Below, one piece after another: positions 9,523 to 18,567 of a DNA stretch of 47,220 nucleotides. The stretch comes from Chondrus crispus. Taxonomy: Eukaryota > Rhodophyta > Florideophyceae > Gigartinales > Gigartinaceae. The position numbers and the translations under genes are program-made. Within the stretch, counting starts at the first letter, position 1. Each line of letters opens with the position of its first letter. The notes under the pieces were generated by a model. The model made no database searches, was not told where the DNA came from, and saw nothing but the letters and a program-made list of their open reading frames with translations. The DNA lies in assembly GCF_000350225.1 (NCBI RefSeq), contig NW_005179388.1:1-47220 (forward strand). Direction: 5' to 3'.

Positions 9523-9879
9523 TCATGGCGATTCGCCGATATGTGGGCAACAGCCCACAGAACCACCTGCCCGAGGCACAAAAAAAAATTTGTCGATGTG
9601 AATGTTACCCAGATATACATATCTAAGGTTTCCGAGGAGACCAATCGTTGACGAGCGCCCAGTTTCTGCTTCGACATCGGAGACCCGAGGCCATGAATTG
9701 GTCGCAAAGAACTTAACAGACTTTTCGCTTAGTTTTGTCGTAGAGTTGGTACTCCGGAGAGGTCTCATAACCGCTTTCGATTTGCTGATACCACATTTGA
9801 GTCCCTCGGACAAGTTTCGCTCCCGCTTGCAACACCCGCTGGCAAGCCCGCCATCCATGTTACTATGAATGTAGTGCAA

Positions 9880-10250
9880 GCACATATTCTCCCGTTAATT
9901 TGGATGTCTTGGACCGCAAGTCGCTCATTGCCGACACTGTTGCCAATCGATTGACGAAGCGACCAGCTTGTCGTGCTGAAGATGGGACATACTTCTACTA
10001 CGACGAATGGCGCGTCCCGCTGTCCCGTTCCAATTCCAGCCACGTCTACGTTGAAATAGAATGCTCCACGTCCGTGATGTCCTCTCGTTCTCAACTTGCT
10101 AAGGTTCACAAGCAGTTTTCCATCCATCTGCTGAAAAACGTTTCAACCTGCTACGCCATGCAAGACAGGAGGAAGCTACCCCCGAAACTCTCGGTGTCCT
10201 CCAGGACTTATCAAAGCGATGCGATCCGTGCCAACGAATAAAGAACGCCC
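9880..10250 (+). pseudogene. Copia protease-to-integrase linker and pre-integrase zinc region remnant, copy 1
   Basis: One frame reads L-D-V-L-D-R-K-S-L-I-A-D-T-V-A-N-R-L, then W-R-V-P-L-S-R-S, then S-Q-L-A-K-V-H-K-Q-F. The last block matches the start of the gag_pre-integrs HHCC zinc domain that precedes copia integrases. After H-K-Q-F the frame shifts, so the second histidine and the cysteine pair lie in other frames. I did not find a clear protease D-S/T-G triad upstream. Confidence 0.5.
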
Positions 10251-10319
10251 TTACTCGTTTTCAAGTGTCTTCGGTGCAGAGAATGTTCGCTTCAATGAAC
10301 GGATACTGCTCCATATCAT

Positions 10320-11100
10320 GTGTATTGGCTCGAACGCAGTACGTCACCTGGTTGACAAAGGAACTCGCATCTCAGCAGCTCGCTTTCTATCCGTGTAACA
10401 ACGAAAACGATATGGTCTACCATCCCGAATGATGGGCTATGATATATACTGGACTTCCGAACCGAATGCTAGTCGACCAGGGCAGTAATCTTGGGGATCT
10501 GTTTATCAACATGGATGCAATGACTAATGTTGACGTTCAACGCACTGGGATTGAAGCCCACTCGAGTCTCGGACTGGGAGAGAGCTATGGCCACCATTCC
10601 GCCAGACTCGCCGCAAAAGTATGGCTGATCACGCGAATACCAACCCATAGGTAGCATTGGCGGCAGCTGTTAAGTCGATGAACGACACCCTTATCCGTGA
10701 GGGACTAGTTCCATCAGCCCTTGTGTTCGGGGAATTTCCGAGAGCTTACGCCCATTCAGAGACCCCTGTCAAGCGCACCACTCTCGAAGAAAGCGCAGCT
10801 ATTGCTCATTCCGCTCGCAAAGAAATGGAAAAGCACATGGCCGAGTTGAGAGTGAGGAGAGCCTTGAAGCACAAGACACCGACTTCAGCGAACAGACACA
10901 ATCCGCCGGGAGACCACGTTTTGGTATAGAGGGAGAAACTGGTGAATAACCGTATCGGAGAGTGGGTCGGACAGTTTCAGGTATCAGACGTAGACGAGTC
11001 TAAAAGCTTTTCTATGCGAGGGACACTGTGGTTGGCGCGTCAAGGCCGTTGAATGTCGGGCAAGCCAAGCGGTACCCGGCACCAGAAATGCTCGCCCATT
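10320..11100 (+). pseudogene. Copia integrase remnant, copy 1
   Basis: The frame at 10439-10654 holds M-L-V-D-Q-G-S-N, where D (codon 10475) is the second catalytic Asp, and G-L-G-E about 35 residues later as the catalytic Glu, the rve/DDE integrase pattern. A neighbouring frame (10657-10929) carries the C-terminal part (A-L-V-F-G-E-F-P-R-A-Y). It ends at TAG 10927, where copy 2 reads TAC, so this stop is private to copy 1. The integrase would join element DNA to the host chromosome. It is inactive because of frameshifts and stops. Confidence 0.75.
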
Positions 11101-11105
11101 GGTAA

Positions 11106-11936
11106 ATGGCTGACCTCGAACAGAGCCTGAAAAAGTTTGGCAGTGCTTCCGCTCGAGACCGTAAGATAAACTTGACCGAGATCATCAGCCGCAATGATCA
11201 CCGATCTTCCTCTCCAGGGATGTTGGCAGCCATGCGAGCCGAAATCAAGAGCCTTCTGGACGGAGGCCCGTTTAAGATTACTCTCAAGGAGGACGTACCA
11301 TCAGATGGCAATTTCCTACCTGGTCAGTTCGTTTTGGCGGTAAAATACACAGAAGATGGAAGGATCAAATTCAGGGCGCGATACGTGATCGGTGGTCACT
11401 AAGACAAGTTCAATCATCGCATGGTTCATTGGGCATCGGCACTTCAGTCTCAGTCCGTAAGACTTCTTCTGGCTCTCACAGCTATATTTGGCTTCAAACT
11501 TTGGACGTCGGTCGTTAGAAATGCCCACCTACAGTCTGCAGTGCCTTTGGGGAGGGATATTTTCATCGCCATGCCGGTGCCTGAGTTCGGATTGAACCCT
11601 AAGCAGTGTTTACAGCTGCTCAAGCCGTTTTATAGTTTCTGCGAGTCTGGCGATGTTTGGCATGAAACGCTCGAGAACCACCACCGAAATGACTTAGGAA
11701 TGCATCCAATCCGTTCAGAAACTGCTTTGAATACGCTGATGACCGATGCTTTTTCGAGAGGACTGTCTGGAGGCTATATTGATGACCTCATTCGGGCCGG
11801 AGATGGTCATTTTCAGTAAGTTTTGATAATGAAAAACAGGACATTCGACATGGCTGAAGACCAGACCCTCCCTTGCACCTTTAACGGATTCTCTTTGTCT
11901 CACAATTGAGAGGGAGAAGTCATCCAAGACCAACAT
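11106..11936 (+). pseudogene. Copia reverse transcriptase remnant, copy 1
   Basis: This is an RVT_2-type polymerase domain. The first block (11106-11402) covers the fingers, with F-K-I-T-L-K-E-D-V-P and K-F-R-A-R-Y-V-I-G-G-H, and stops at TAA 11400. The next (11421-11819) continues after a frame change with R-L-L-L-A-L-T-A-I-F-G-F and ends in G-G-Y-I-D-D-L, the YxDD active-site box. The Asp expected in the T-S-D-V-R block is Val here (T-S-V-V-R). The TAA after G-G-H is also present in copy 2 (41917), so the gene was dead before the duplication. Confidence 0.85.
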
Positions 11937-12113
11937 GAGTACCTTAGGAAACTCGAACGCCTACCCTCCACGCATCATTCTCGCACTTCCGATCCATGAG
12001 GATGAGGTTAGCCTGGCTGGCTAACACTCGCCATGACTGACTCTTCCAAATATCGCAACTAGCACAAGTGACGAAGGAACGGTTCGACACATCAAAAGGA
12101 CGTTATTTGTAAG

Positions 12114-12651
12114 TTGAACAAGGCTGTTAAGTTTGTGGTTGACAATCGCCTGCCGCTCCGAGTTCCGAAGTTGGACAAGAAATCACTCCGCATCATCGGA
12201 TATTTTGATGCGTCATTCGCGAACAACGCTGACTTTTCCTCACAACACGGACATACAGTACATGCTTCTTGGGAAGTGCCAGTGGTTCAGTTATTCCGAT
12301 TAACTTTAATCCTGTAAGTCTAGGCGCGTTACTCGCTCTGCTATCGCAGGCGAATTTATCGCATTCAGCGATCTTTTCGATGTTGCAGGTACTCTCACTG
12401 ACGAAGTTGGCCTGATGCTCAGGAAAAAGTTGGCGGTACAGCTCCTCATAGATAGCAAGAGCCTTTTCGATGTGATCTCAACGGGTTCGCGCACATCGGA
12501 GAAGAGGATGATGCTGGACATCGCCGCCGCTCGCGAGGGCTTCAAGACAAAAGTTATTTCGGATATTGGCTTTGACTGCAGTTCCCAAAACGTTGCAGAT
12601 ATCTTGACCTAGTCGATGCAACAGCGCTCATGGTAACGAGTTCTTGCAAAG
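12114..12651 (+). pseudogene. Copia RNase H remnant, copy 1
   Basis: I-I-G-Y-F-D-A-S-F-A-N-N carries the first catalytic Asp of copia-type RNase H. Further blocks follow in another frame: L-L-I-D-S-K-S-L-F-D-V-I-S (12415-12612) and the C-terminal S-Q-N-V-A-D-I-L-T. The frame ends in TAG at 12610, where copy 2 has AAG. RNase H removes the RNA strand during cDNA synthesis. It is broken by at least one frameshift shared with copy 2. Confidence 0.75.
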
Positions 12652-13123
12652 AGTCGCCTCGAAGTCGAATCGGAGCAATGGATCATTAGAAGATAAAAGG
12701 ACGTGAAGAAAGATTTTACTCGGGATGGCTGGTTCGCTTCCGGCTTAAAGGCGCTTGACTCACTACTATGCGAGCTTCCTCGATAGGAAGCCTATCAGCC
12801 TCGTCGCCACCGCATCTACAGATAAATTCCTCACTTAAACGTATGGGATATCCCTCCGCACTATCGATAATAAGCTTCCGGTTTGCACCCACGACGAGTG
12901 TGTGGTCAACTGCCGTAAGCTAGAGCAGAAGAACGACAAACACCCCCTTGGAAGCATTGGAAATGTACGAAAAGCGATTGGAATCGTACGAGGCCATTTC
13001 CGTTTTTGGGATTCGACGCATTTCGGCGCCCGTGCCACGCTCATGCAGGATGCGCAGCTACTCACGAAGACTGAGCAGGCCATTCACATTTCTTGCTACC
13101 GTGCGGCAGGTATCCACTGCACT
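12652..13123 (+). other. Copia 3' untranslated or C-terminal region, copy 1
   Basis: No known domain is visible between RNase H and the polypurine tract. Short frames exist here and at the same place in copy 2, but none is convincing as a gene. Confidence 0.4.
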
Positions 13124-13128
13124 GGTCC

Positions 13129-14166
13129 TGTAGTGCAATGTGCCTGGCAGGCTGCGAACACAGTCCGACGGTCAAACAAAAAGAAGAAAAACAGCAACAG
13201 CAACCACCACTGCTGATGGCACGCGCTACGAAGCGTTCGAGACTCCCTTTCCCCTTGTGTGGGCTTGCGGCCCACGGTAGCTCGACTCCGACGGGGGGGT
13301 TAAGGAAAGATACCCGACCCGGGAGGATAATGGTGGTAGAGACTTGTGAAGACTTGAGTGCTCGACGAGTGCGGGTTGGGCTTGTCTACGAGAATGGAAC
13401 CGCGGTTCGCTGGGTTGTAAGGCCAATGCTCGACGAGCGTCTTCAGCACCTTGGGTATAATTCAAGGTCTTCGACGGGGGCTTGTTCAGCACTACCCGAC
13501 GGGATCGTAACCGTGTAGCAACGCTACTACCGACGTGTTGCCCAAGGGCTAAAAACACCCTCACCAGCGCGATCGCGATCGCGGTAGGCGGTACCAACTC
13601 TGTCTTATACAGTAAGACCTTCGACGGAGGCGTCGTTACAACAGCCTTCCTACGGAACTTGAAACAGTAGCAGCGCTACACAACGTGTTGCCCGATGGCT
13701 AAAACACCTACACCGGATCGGTCGCAACCGACTCCAATGGAACCAACACAATTAAGGGAAAAATAGATGTAGAGATAGAAAAGGATAGGAATTAGAGATA
13801 GAAAAGGTAAAAGGATAAGGAAAAGGAATGGGACCCCGAGCAATAGAGGATGTCGTTAGCAGCGTAGAAGGGAAGCGCGTCGCGTGAACGGAAGCGGTCT
13901 TCGACGAAGGCGAGATCTAACTCCGGCAACTCGGGTTGTCTTTATTGACTTGGTCGGCCAAAGGGCTAAGTTATATAGAGCCCCGCCGGGGCGAGCACAG
14001 TAGCTCCCGGCTCTAGATTCTAGATCTAATTAGTAAATAAATTTAATAATTAAAATAATCGTGCGCTTCGTCGCACACGTGTGTCCCCCAAACCCGGACT
14101 ACAGTATCCAATTTTTTTCCTTGTTCACTTCTTTTCACCCCCTTTTCAGGTGCGTATTGCACTACA
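13129..14166. mobile_element. TG...CA element inserted in copia copy 1 (probable solo LTR, 1,038 bp)
   Basis: The insert starts TGTAGTGCAAT and ends ATTGCACTACA, an 11 bp perfect inverted repeat, and is flanked on both sides by GGTCC (13124-13128 and 14167-14171). The duplicate copia at 43641-43645 has a single GGTCC and no insert, so this is a clean insertion with a 5 bp target duplication. TG...CA ends plus a 5 bp duplication are typical of an LTR, and no long ORF is present. Inside are a TATA-like TTATATAGAG near 13970, an AT-rich stretch, one CACGTG (14076), a purine-rich run (about 13755-13830) and three degenerate direct repeats that begin with CTTCGACG (13469, 13619, 13899). A non-autonomous DNA transposon with short TIRs is the alternative. 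Confidence 0.85.
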
Positions 14167-14262
14167 GGTCCACAGGAGTTCAAGCTTCGCCTGGGCTTTT
14201 CAGGAAGTCAAGTTATACAGTGCATTGACCGGAGAGACAAGCAGGGGTGCGACGGATTGCCC

Positions 14263-14274
14263 GAGGGGAGGGAG
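14263..14274 (+). other. Polypurine tract of copia copy 1
   Basis: GAGGGGAGGGAG lies immediately before the TG of the 3' LTR, the normal place for the plus-strand primer. Copy 2 has GAGCGGAGGGAG at 43737-43748. Confidence 0.75.
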
Positions 14275-14667
14275 TGTCAATTTATAAGCACATCGCCGGC
14301 GGGTGGCAGATACTGGATGGCATTCCTAATGCATTCCTAATTTATAGTACTTTTGGGGTGTACACAATTCCCCCAATTTATTTTGGGGGTTTAGATCGAA
14401 CTGTGCACGCCTACGGTACTCGCCGGCAGTGGAACATCAGCCACACCATATAGGTCGAATGTAGAAACCAACTCTTCAGTCAGAGAAAATCTACCCTTTT
14501 GGTTGACTCCAACTTTGGCTCTCCCTCCTCGCTACCCTTTTACACTTTATCTTTCCACGATTACCACACACGCACCCTTTCTCCAAAGCCCCAAGGCGCC
14601 CACGATCCCACCCGCTATATTGTACTGGTGGGTCGTGTGCGCGCGCAATCCACGGATTCCAACGACA
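14275..14667 (+). repeat. Copia 3' LTR, copy 1
   Basis: Begins TGTCAATTTATAAGC directly after the polypurine tract and ends AACGACA. It aligns with 7150-7543 and, much more closely, with 43749-44146. Confidence 0.82.
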
Positions 14668-15008
14668 GTCTAGACTAAATACTAGTGGGGTACCCCCCAA
14701 GTTGAATAAGATTAGAAAAAATAAATGTAAAAAGAAGCAAGGGGGATTGGAGAAAATTTGTGACTGTTTAGAAAAGCGACAGTATCCACGTGGCTTCTTT
14801 TCTGATTACGGGAGCCAAAAGGCTCATACATCGCCATGAAAAGCGTCTTTCGGCCCGGGGTTTAGAGAAGTTGCAACGACAACAAAACACCCTTTAGTTG
14901 CACGGACATTTCACTGGGTGATGCATTTTGACATTGCGATTGTAATTCCAAATCGCTATTCTGGAACGGCGCATCCTCCTGTAATGTCTTCTTGAAGATA
15001 TCAGCACG
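14668..15008. other. Non-coding flank shared by both duplication copies
   Basis: No gene is recognised. It contains GGGGTACCCCC at 14687-14697, which in copy 2 is present twice in tandem (44162-44191). This could be the border of the DDE transposon, but I could not find a matching inverted end on the other side. Confidence 0.4.
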
Positions 15009-15368
15009 TCAAGCGGGAGTTCCCTTCTTTACTATCTGGAAACGAACCAACAGAGCCCTTCGATAAATGTTGGCATCCTTATAATGGTGCACACGGAAAG
15101 CAAGCGCTTTCTCCTGTAGCCCTAAACATTGTGCTCTAGTCTGCAACAGAGCCTCAGCTGCACGTTGAGCTACAATGGCCTCCTTATCCTGCTTTTCTGC
15201 TCGCCTAACTTTTCCAATAGCGTCCTTACACCTGGCCAATTGCATCGCGGCATCAGTTATTAGATTCAACCGAGCCGATGTGCCAACATATTCGCGTTTT
15301 AGCACAAAAGGCTGTACTGCCAAACTCTCCTTGTACCCTAAGGGTTTCTTTTCTAGCATTTCTTCCAT
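15009..15368 (-). CDS. Small coiled-coil-like protein near the DDE transposase (copy 1)
   Basis: A 119-codon ORF rich in Ala, Arg, Lys and Glu, probably helical in its centre (A-I-V-A-Q-R-A-A-E-A-L-L-Q-T-R). I do not recognise it as a defined domain. Harbinger/PIF elements usually carry a second gene for a Myb/SANT-like DNA-binding protein, whose C-terminal part is often a helical Arg/Leu/Glu-rich segment. This ORF lies about 1.1 kb downstream of the DDE gene on the same strand and could be the last exon or a fragment of such a partner. No Myb domain was found upstream, so the link is inference. Copy 2 (44503-44862) differs at three residues. It may also be non-coding. Confidence 0.35.
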   Translation of the reverse strand: MEEMLEKKPLGYKESLAVQPFVLKREYVGTSARLNLITDAAMQLARCKDAIGKVRRAEKQDKEAIVAQRAAEALLQTRAQCLGLQEKALAFRVHHYKDANIYRRALLVRFQIVKKGTPA

Positions 15369-16485
15369 TTACGAACTGTTACCAAAGATGTGTGTGTGAT
15401 TCTGTACTGAAAAGTCGCCAAAGGGAGTTCGACAAGCCGGGCATCATTGCGCCTAGTTGCGCCATTATCAAAGGCAGTGGTGGCCCCGGTTAAATAGTGC
15501 TCTTTCCTTCTCTCGCGCGTGGCCTTTAGGCATAGTGTCGTGGCTGTGGTGTGAGGAGAAGGGGAATGAGCTCTGATTATGGAGAATACCATCTTTAGTC
15601 GAATGAATTTATGGAAACATAGACATGACTGGTATTGGTCGCATGTGATCATCGCAGTGATGAAATTGTAGTAGATGTCCGCTTAGTTCAAATGTTCATA
15701 ATCACTAACCGTCCGTCTACATGATCGGCCACGCAACTGTCGATGTGACGAAGTCGTGAGATGTGTTTGTTTCTTGTGTTGTAGTGAGACTGCTGTATTT
15801 ACGTAGAACGTCTACAGTATTATTGTAAAAGGAAGCCGCAGGGTAGTGGACGTCACTAGCTCTCAATGACGCACCCGAAGAACCGTTCTATTCAGCCTGA
15901 ATACAGCTCGCTCTGTGTTTCTGTAATACAGCTCGAACCAGACGCAACGCTTTAGCCAAACATCGTTCATATTTACTGATGCCCCAGTTTGCACCAAGGT
16001 TGCACCGATATTGGCTATCCGATGGCAAAAAGGGCGCCGAGTCAGATTCTGCATGTCAAATGGCGCCATTTGCATTTTAAAGACATTGTCTATGAACGAG
16101 TTGCACTCAAAAGTTGAGTCATTTACCGGCAGAAGCTGAGTCAGAATAAAATTTGCAATGAAGTTTTTGTTCCAGTGGTGGTTGCTCTGTTCAAAAACAA
16201 GGGGGACATGTACGTGTACTAGAGCCAAACCGCGAGTGATGATGAAATGCGCAAAAACAAATAAAAATAATAGTATCTGTCAGTAGATGCGCACGTACAG
16301 TAGAAAACCAGTTCGCGCGCACCAAATTCATATCTACACAGTAAAATCGCAATTCACTAGGAAATGCGCAGTACAGCACCTTCACCGCATTTACTGATTA
16401 AAATCGAAGAGAACACAATGCATTACCCGTGCAGTACTCTAAAACAAACCACGTAAATGGAAGGAGATGCGCACGTAACACCTCC
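15369..16485. other. Non-coding or unrecognised region downstream of the DDE transposase (copy 1)
   Basis: It includes a 121-codon minus-strand ORF (15863-16228) and shorter ones with no recognisable domain. From about 15620 on, the sequence appears identical to copy 2 even where it is non-coding. Confidence 0.4.
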
Positions 16486-17559
16486 CTACTCCGTGTCACA
16501 GTCATCAAACAGTGCACGACGCGTGCCACTACACATGCGAACGCTGCGATTTTCTATGTTTTCAACGTGTAAACGGCGCCTCTTTCGCATCTGACTAGTT
16601 GATATGGGCCGTAGGCGATTACGTACACCAGTGCTGTGCTGCCCGTCCTCGAAGCGGAGAGGGCGGGCCCTGACACTCAGATTGGTCAACGCCAGGCACG
16701 CTTTGAACACGTGCTCGTACAATCCCTCTCCCCAGTGCCACTTCTGAGAAAGTACAGTCCATAAACTGCACATTATCCCAAAGTAGTTTTCTACTATGAC
16801 ACGATCAGAAGATACTTGGCGATTGTAGTCCACGTCGTCCAATGACAGCGTTGAACGTGCTGGGGTTCGCACCGGATGTACCACACGTAGATCTTCGGCT
16901 GCACCTTGATATCCCTTGTCCGCCAGTATGGCCCAGTAGTCATCCATAAATTCGCTCAATCGTCCCTCATCCGTAAACCGCAAATCACGTACCCCCTTTT
17001 TAGATGCCTCCTCATGAAAGGGTCGATTACGACGAAATATCTCCAGATCCGACACGGAGCCCGGATAGTGCTCCGTGCACCCAATAGCAAGACCAGTAGG
17101 CAGTACCGAAACTTCCACTTTGTACCCATACAGCTTATGCTTACCGGAGAAGTATCGCCTCCCTTCTGATATATTTCCACTTGGACGATTGCTCTGCTGA
17201 AAAGTGACGTCGACAGCATATCTCCCGTATTCAAAATTCGAAAACACCCGGTCCTCCAGACGACACTTGGCCATTGTCCATTTTTCTTCGACGCGTGCCA
17301 CACATATATCATACATGCATTCTGATATCATACGTAGAAATCCAGTTATTAAACGTTCGAAAGTAGAACATTTAACAGAAAATAGACGAGCTGTAAAGGT
17401 CCATTGCTGACCATGCTTGAGTACAGTAAGTGTCATAAAGAGAACATCCTGGGCCTTGTACTGTGTTCTTTTACCTCTACCAACACTCCAATTCTTTGAC
17501 ACGTAGTCTTCAATCATAACCCATAGTTCGAAGAATTGAGAGGAATCAAAATTACACAT
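16486..17559 (-). CDS. DDE_Tnp_4 (Harbinger/PIF-type) transposase, copy 1
   Basis: An intact 357-residue protein of the DDE superfamily endonuclease group found in Harbinger/PIF transposons; it would cut and join the ends of its element in the nucleus. The N-terminal 100 residues are helical and include a likely helix-turn-helix segment. The catalytic core follows: D117 in A-V-D-V-T-F-Q-Q, D171 in G-S-V-S-D-L-E-I-F, D214 in I-L-A-D-K-G-Y, and E257 in R-V-I-V-E-N-Y-F-G. The family hallmark S-G-K-H-K-L-Y-G-Y-K lies at 138-147. The start is the first ATG after an in-frame TAG two codons upstream. Before that stop, the same frame encodes an acidic stretch (17560-17660), so an upstream exon or a lost N-terminus is possible; CTATTTAG before the ATG resembles a splice acceptor. 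Copy 2 at 45980-47053 has the same protein sequence. Terminal repeats were not identified. Confidence 0.9.
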   Translation of the reverse strand: MCNFDSSQFFELWVMIEDYVSKNWSVGRGKRTQYKAQDVLFMTLTVLKHGQQWTFTARLFSVKCSTFERLITGFLRMISECMYDICVARVEEKWTMAKCRLEDRVFSNFEYGRYAVDVTFQQSNRPSGNISEGRRYFSGKHKLYGYKVEVSVLPTGLAIGCTEHYPGSVSDLEIFRRNRPFHEEASKKGVRDLRFTDEGRLSEFMDDYWAILADKGYQGAAEDLRVVHPVRTPARSTLSLDDVDYNRQVSSDRVIVENYFGIMCSLWTVLSQKWHWGEGLYEHVFKACLALTNLSVRARPLRFEDGQHSTGVRNRLRPISTSQMRKRRRLHVENIENRSVRMCSGTRRALFDDCDTE

Positions 17560-18567
17560 TGCCTAAATAGATTGAGAACCTCCGTCATTGTAAAACGTGT
17601 CATAAATCGGACAATTGGAGTCGTTCTCATCATCGCTGGCGACCACGTCGTCGTCAATGTGATCGACGATTCATTGACGTGTCGGTTGGTGATGTCCGAA
17701 AGAGCCTGAACAGCGCGGGAGGAATTCATTTTTGAAATTGTAAAAGGAGTGGGAGAAATGAGGAGCAGCTGCAAGAAGTGGTTTTTCTATATCAACTGCG
17801 CAGTTGTTCCATTTTATATTGTTTAGTTTGAGTAGACTGAAACTGCGAGGCATATCACACAAAAAGGCGGGCTTTCCCGTTTTTGAAAGTGGACTCGCAA
17901 TTGAAGATATGATGCACAACCTATGCTATAATCTGCGTTGCTGTATTATTTGCACACTTAGTTTACTTTTCTACTGATATTCCCCAAACTCAAAGTGCTT
18001 TCACGCAACTGCAATACTTGAGGTACTGTACGTAGTTACCCTACTGTACAGGTTGTTCTATTCTATACGAGGGTTGTCCAAAAACAAGTTGTATAATAAG
18101 TATCAGCTGTGAGCCACTGCCTCGGTTACAATCTTGCGGTTCGTAAGTTGCTGTTTCTAGAACGGTGTACGGGTGTAGCACTGTACTATTCTCCGACCCC
18201 AAGCTATTTCCGCAAGGGCCAATGGGCGCACCTCAATGATTGCTGCCGCTCTACTGTGCTGATGGCTTTAAAAATCAGTTCCTGTTTCCGTATCCTGAAA
18301 CTTACCGAGACCCCACCTTCGAACGCCATCCGTACTCTAAGCTTAGTGGAACCTCTGACTCATAACGCCGATGAAAAGCCTCTTCACATGGCAAAGCTTA
18401 CGAAATTCTTTTTATTACAGAAACTGCTCCAAATGTGCCTCAATCCTTGTCGACCCAGTCCGATGAAGTCAAGTTATATCTACCAGACAAACCGCTTGCG
18501 CTCCTCGACTTGCTTATCTCTCTAAGTTGCCGTCTCATGACTCAACTCATCTTGGCTTGGGCGCAAA
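17560..18567. other. Region between the DDE transposase and the WD40 gene
   Basis: The first part (to 17726) is duplicated at the window end. A minus-strand 86-codon frame (17514-17774) overlaps the transposase start and may be its degraded 5' exon. A plus-strand 138-codon ORF (18109-18525) has no recognisable domain. No convincing promoter element is seen before the WD40 ATG. Confidence 0.4.

Larger units (their letters stand above)
7150..14667 (+). mobile_element. Degenerate Ty1/copia LTR retrotransposon, copy 1
   Basis: Two related TG...CA terminal repeats (7150-7543 and 14275-14667) bracket gag, integrase, reverse transcriptase and RNase H remnants in copia order (integrase before RT), with a primer-site candidate after the first LTR and a polypurine tract before the second. 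All coding blocks are broken by stops and frameshifts. A 1,038 bp TG...CA element is inserted at 13129. The flanking bases TTGAA and GTCTA do not form a target duplication, so one end may be rearranged or the duplication has decayed. The two LTRs differ clearly by eye, so the insertion is old. A second copy that lacks the 5' end lies at 38492-44146. Confidence 0.88.
7935..17726. repeat. Segmental duplication, copy 1 (partner 38492-47220)
   Basis: From GTTATA at 7935 the sequence matches the block starting at 38492, in the same orientation, through the copia body, its 3' LTR, the unrelated flank and the DDE transposase, to the window end (17726 equals 47220). The offset is 30557, then 30517 after a 40-base insert here, about 29474 after the 1,038 bp insert, and 29494 after small indels. 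Because the unique flank after the 3' LTR is shared, these are not two independent copia insertions. Confidence 0.93.

Noticed and set aside
12902..13216. ORF between copia RNase H and the polypurine tract (also 43419-44135)
   Set aside because: In copy 2 it runs through the LTR, in copy 1 it is cut by the insert, and it has no known domain. Probably a chance frame.
7145..14672. Target duplication for the copia element
   Set aside because: TTGAA before the 5' LTR and GTCTA after the 3' LTR do not match, so no target duplication is claimed.
14682..14697. GGGGTACCCCC as the terminal repeat of the DDE transposon
   Set aside because: No matching inverted copy was found beyond the transposase gene, and the motif is itself a short palindrome.
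18066..18090. CGAGGGTTGTCCAAAAAC as a mariner-type terminal repeat
   Set aside because: It resembles mariner ends, but no inverted partner or target duplication was found nearby.
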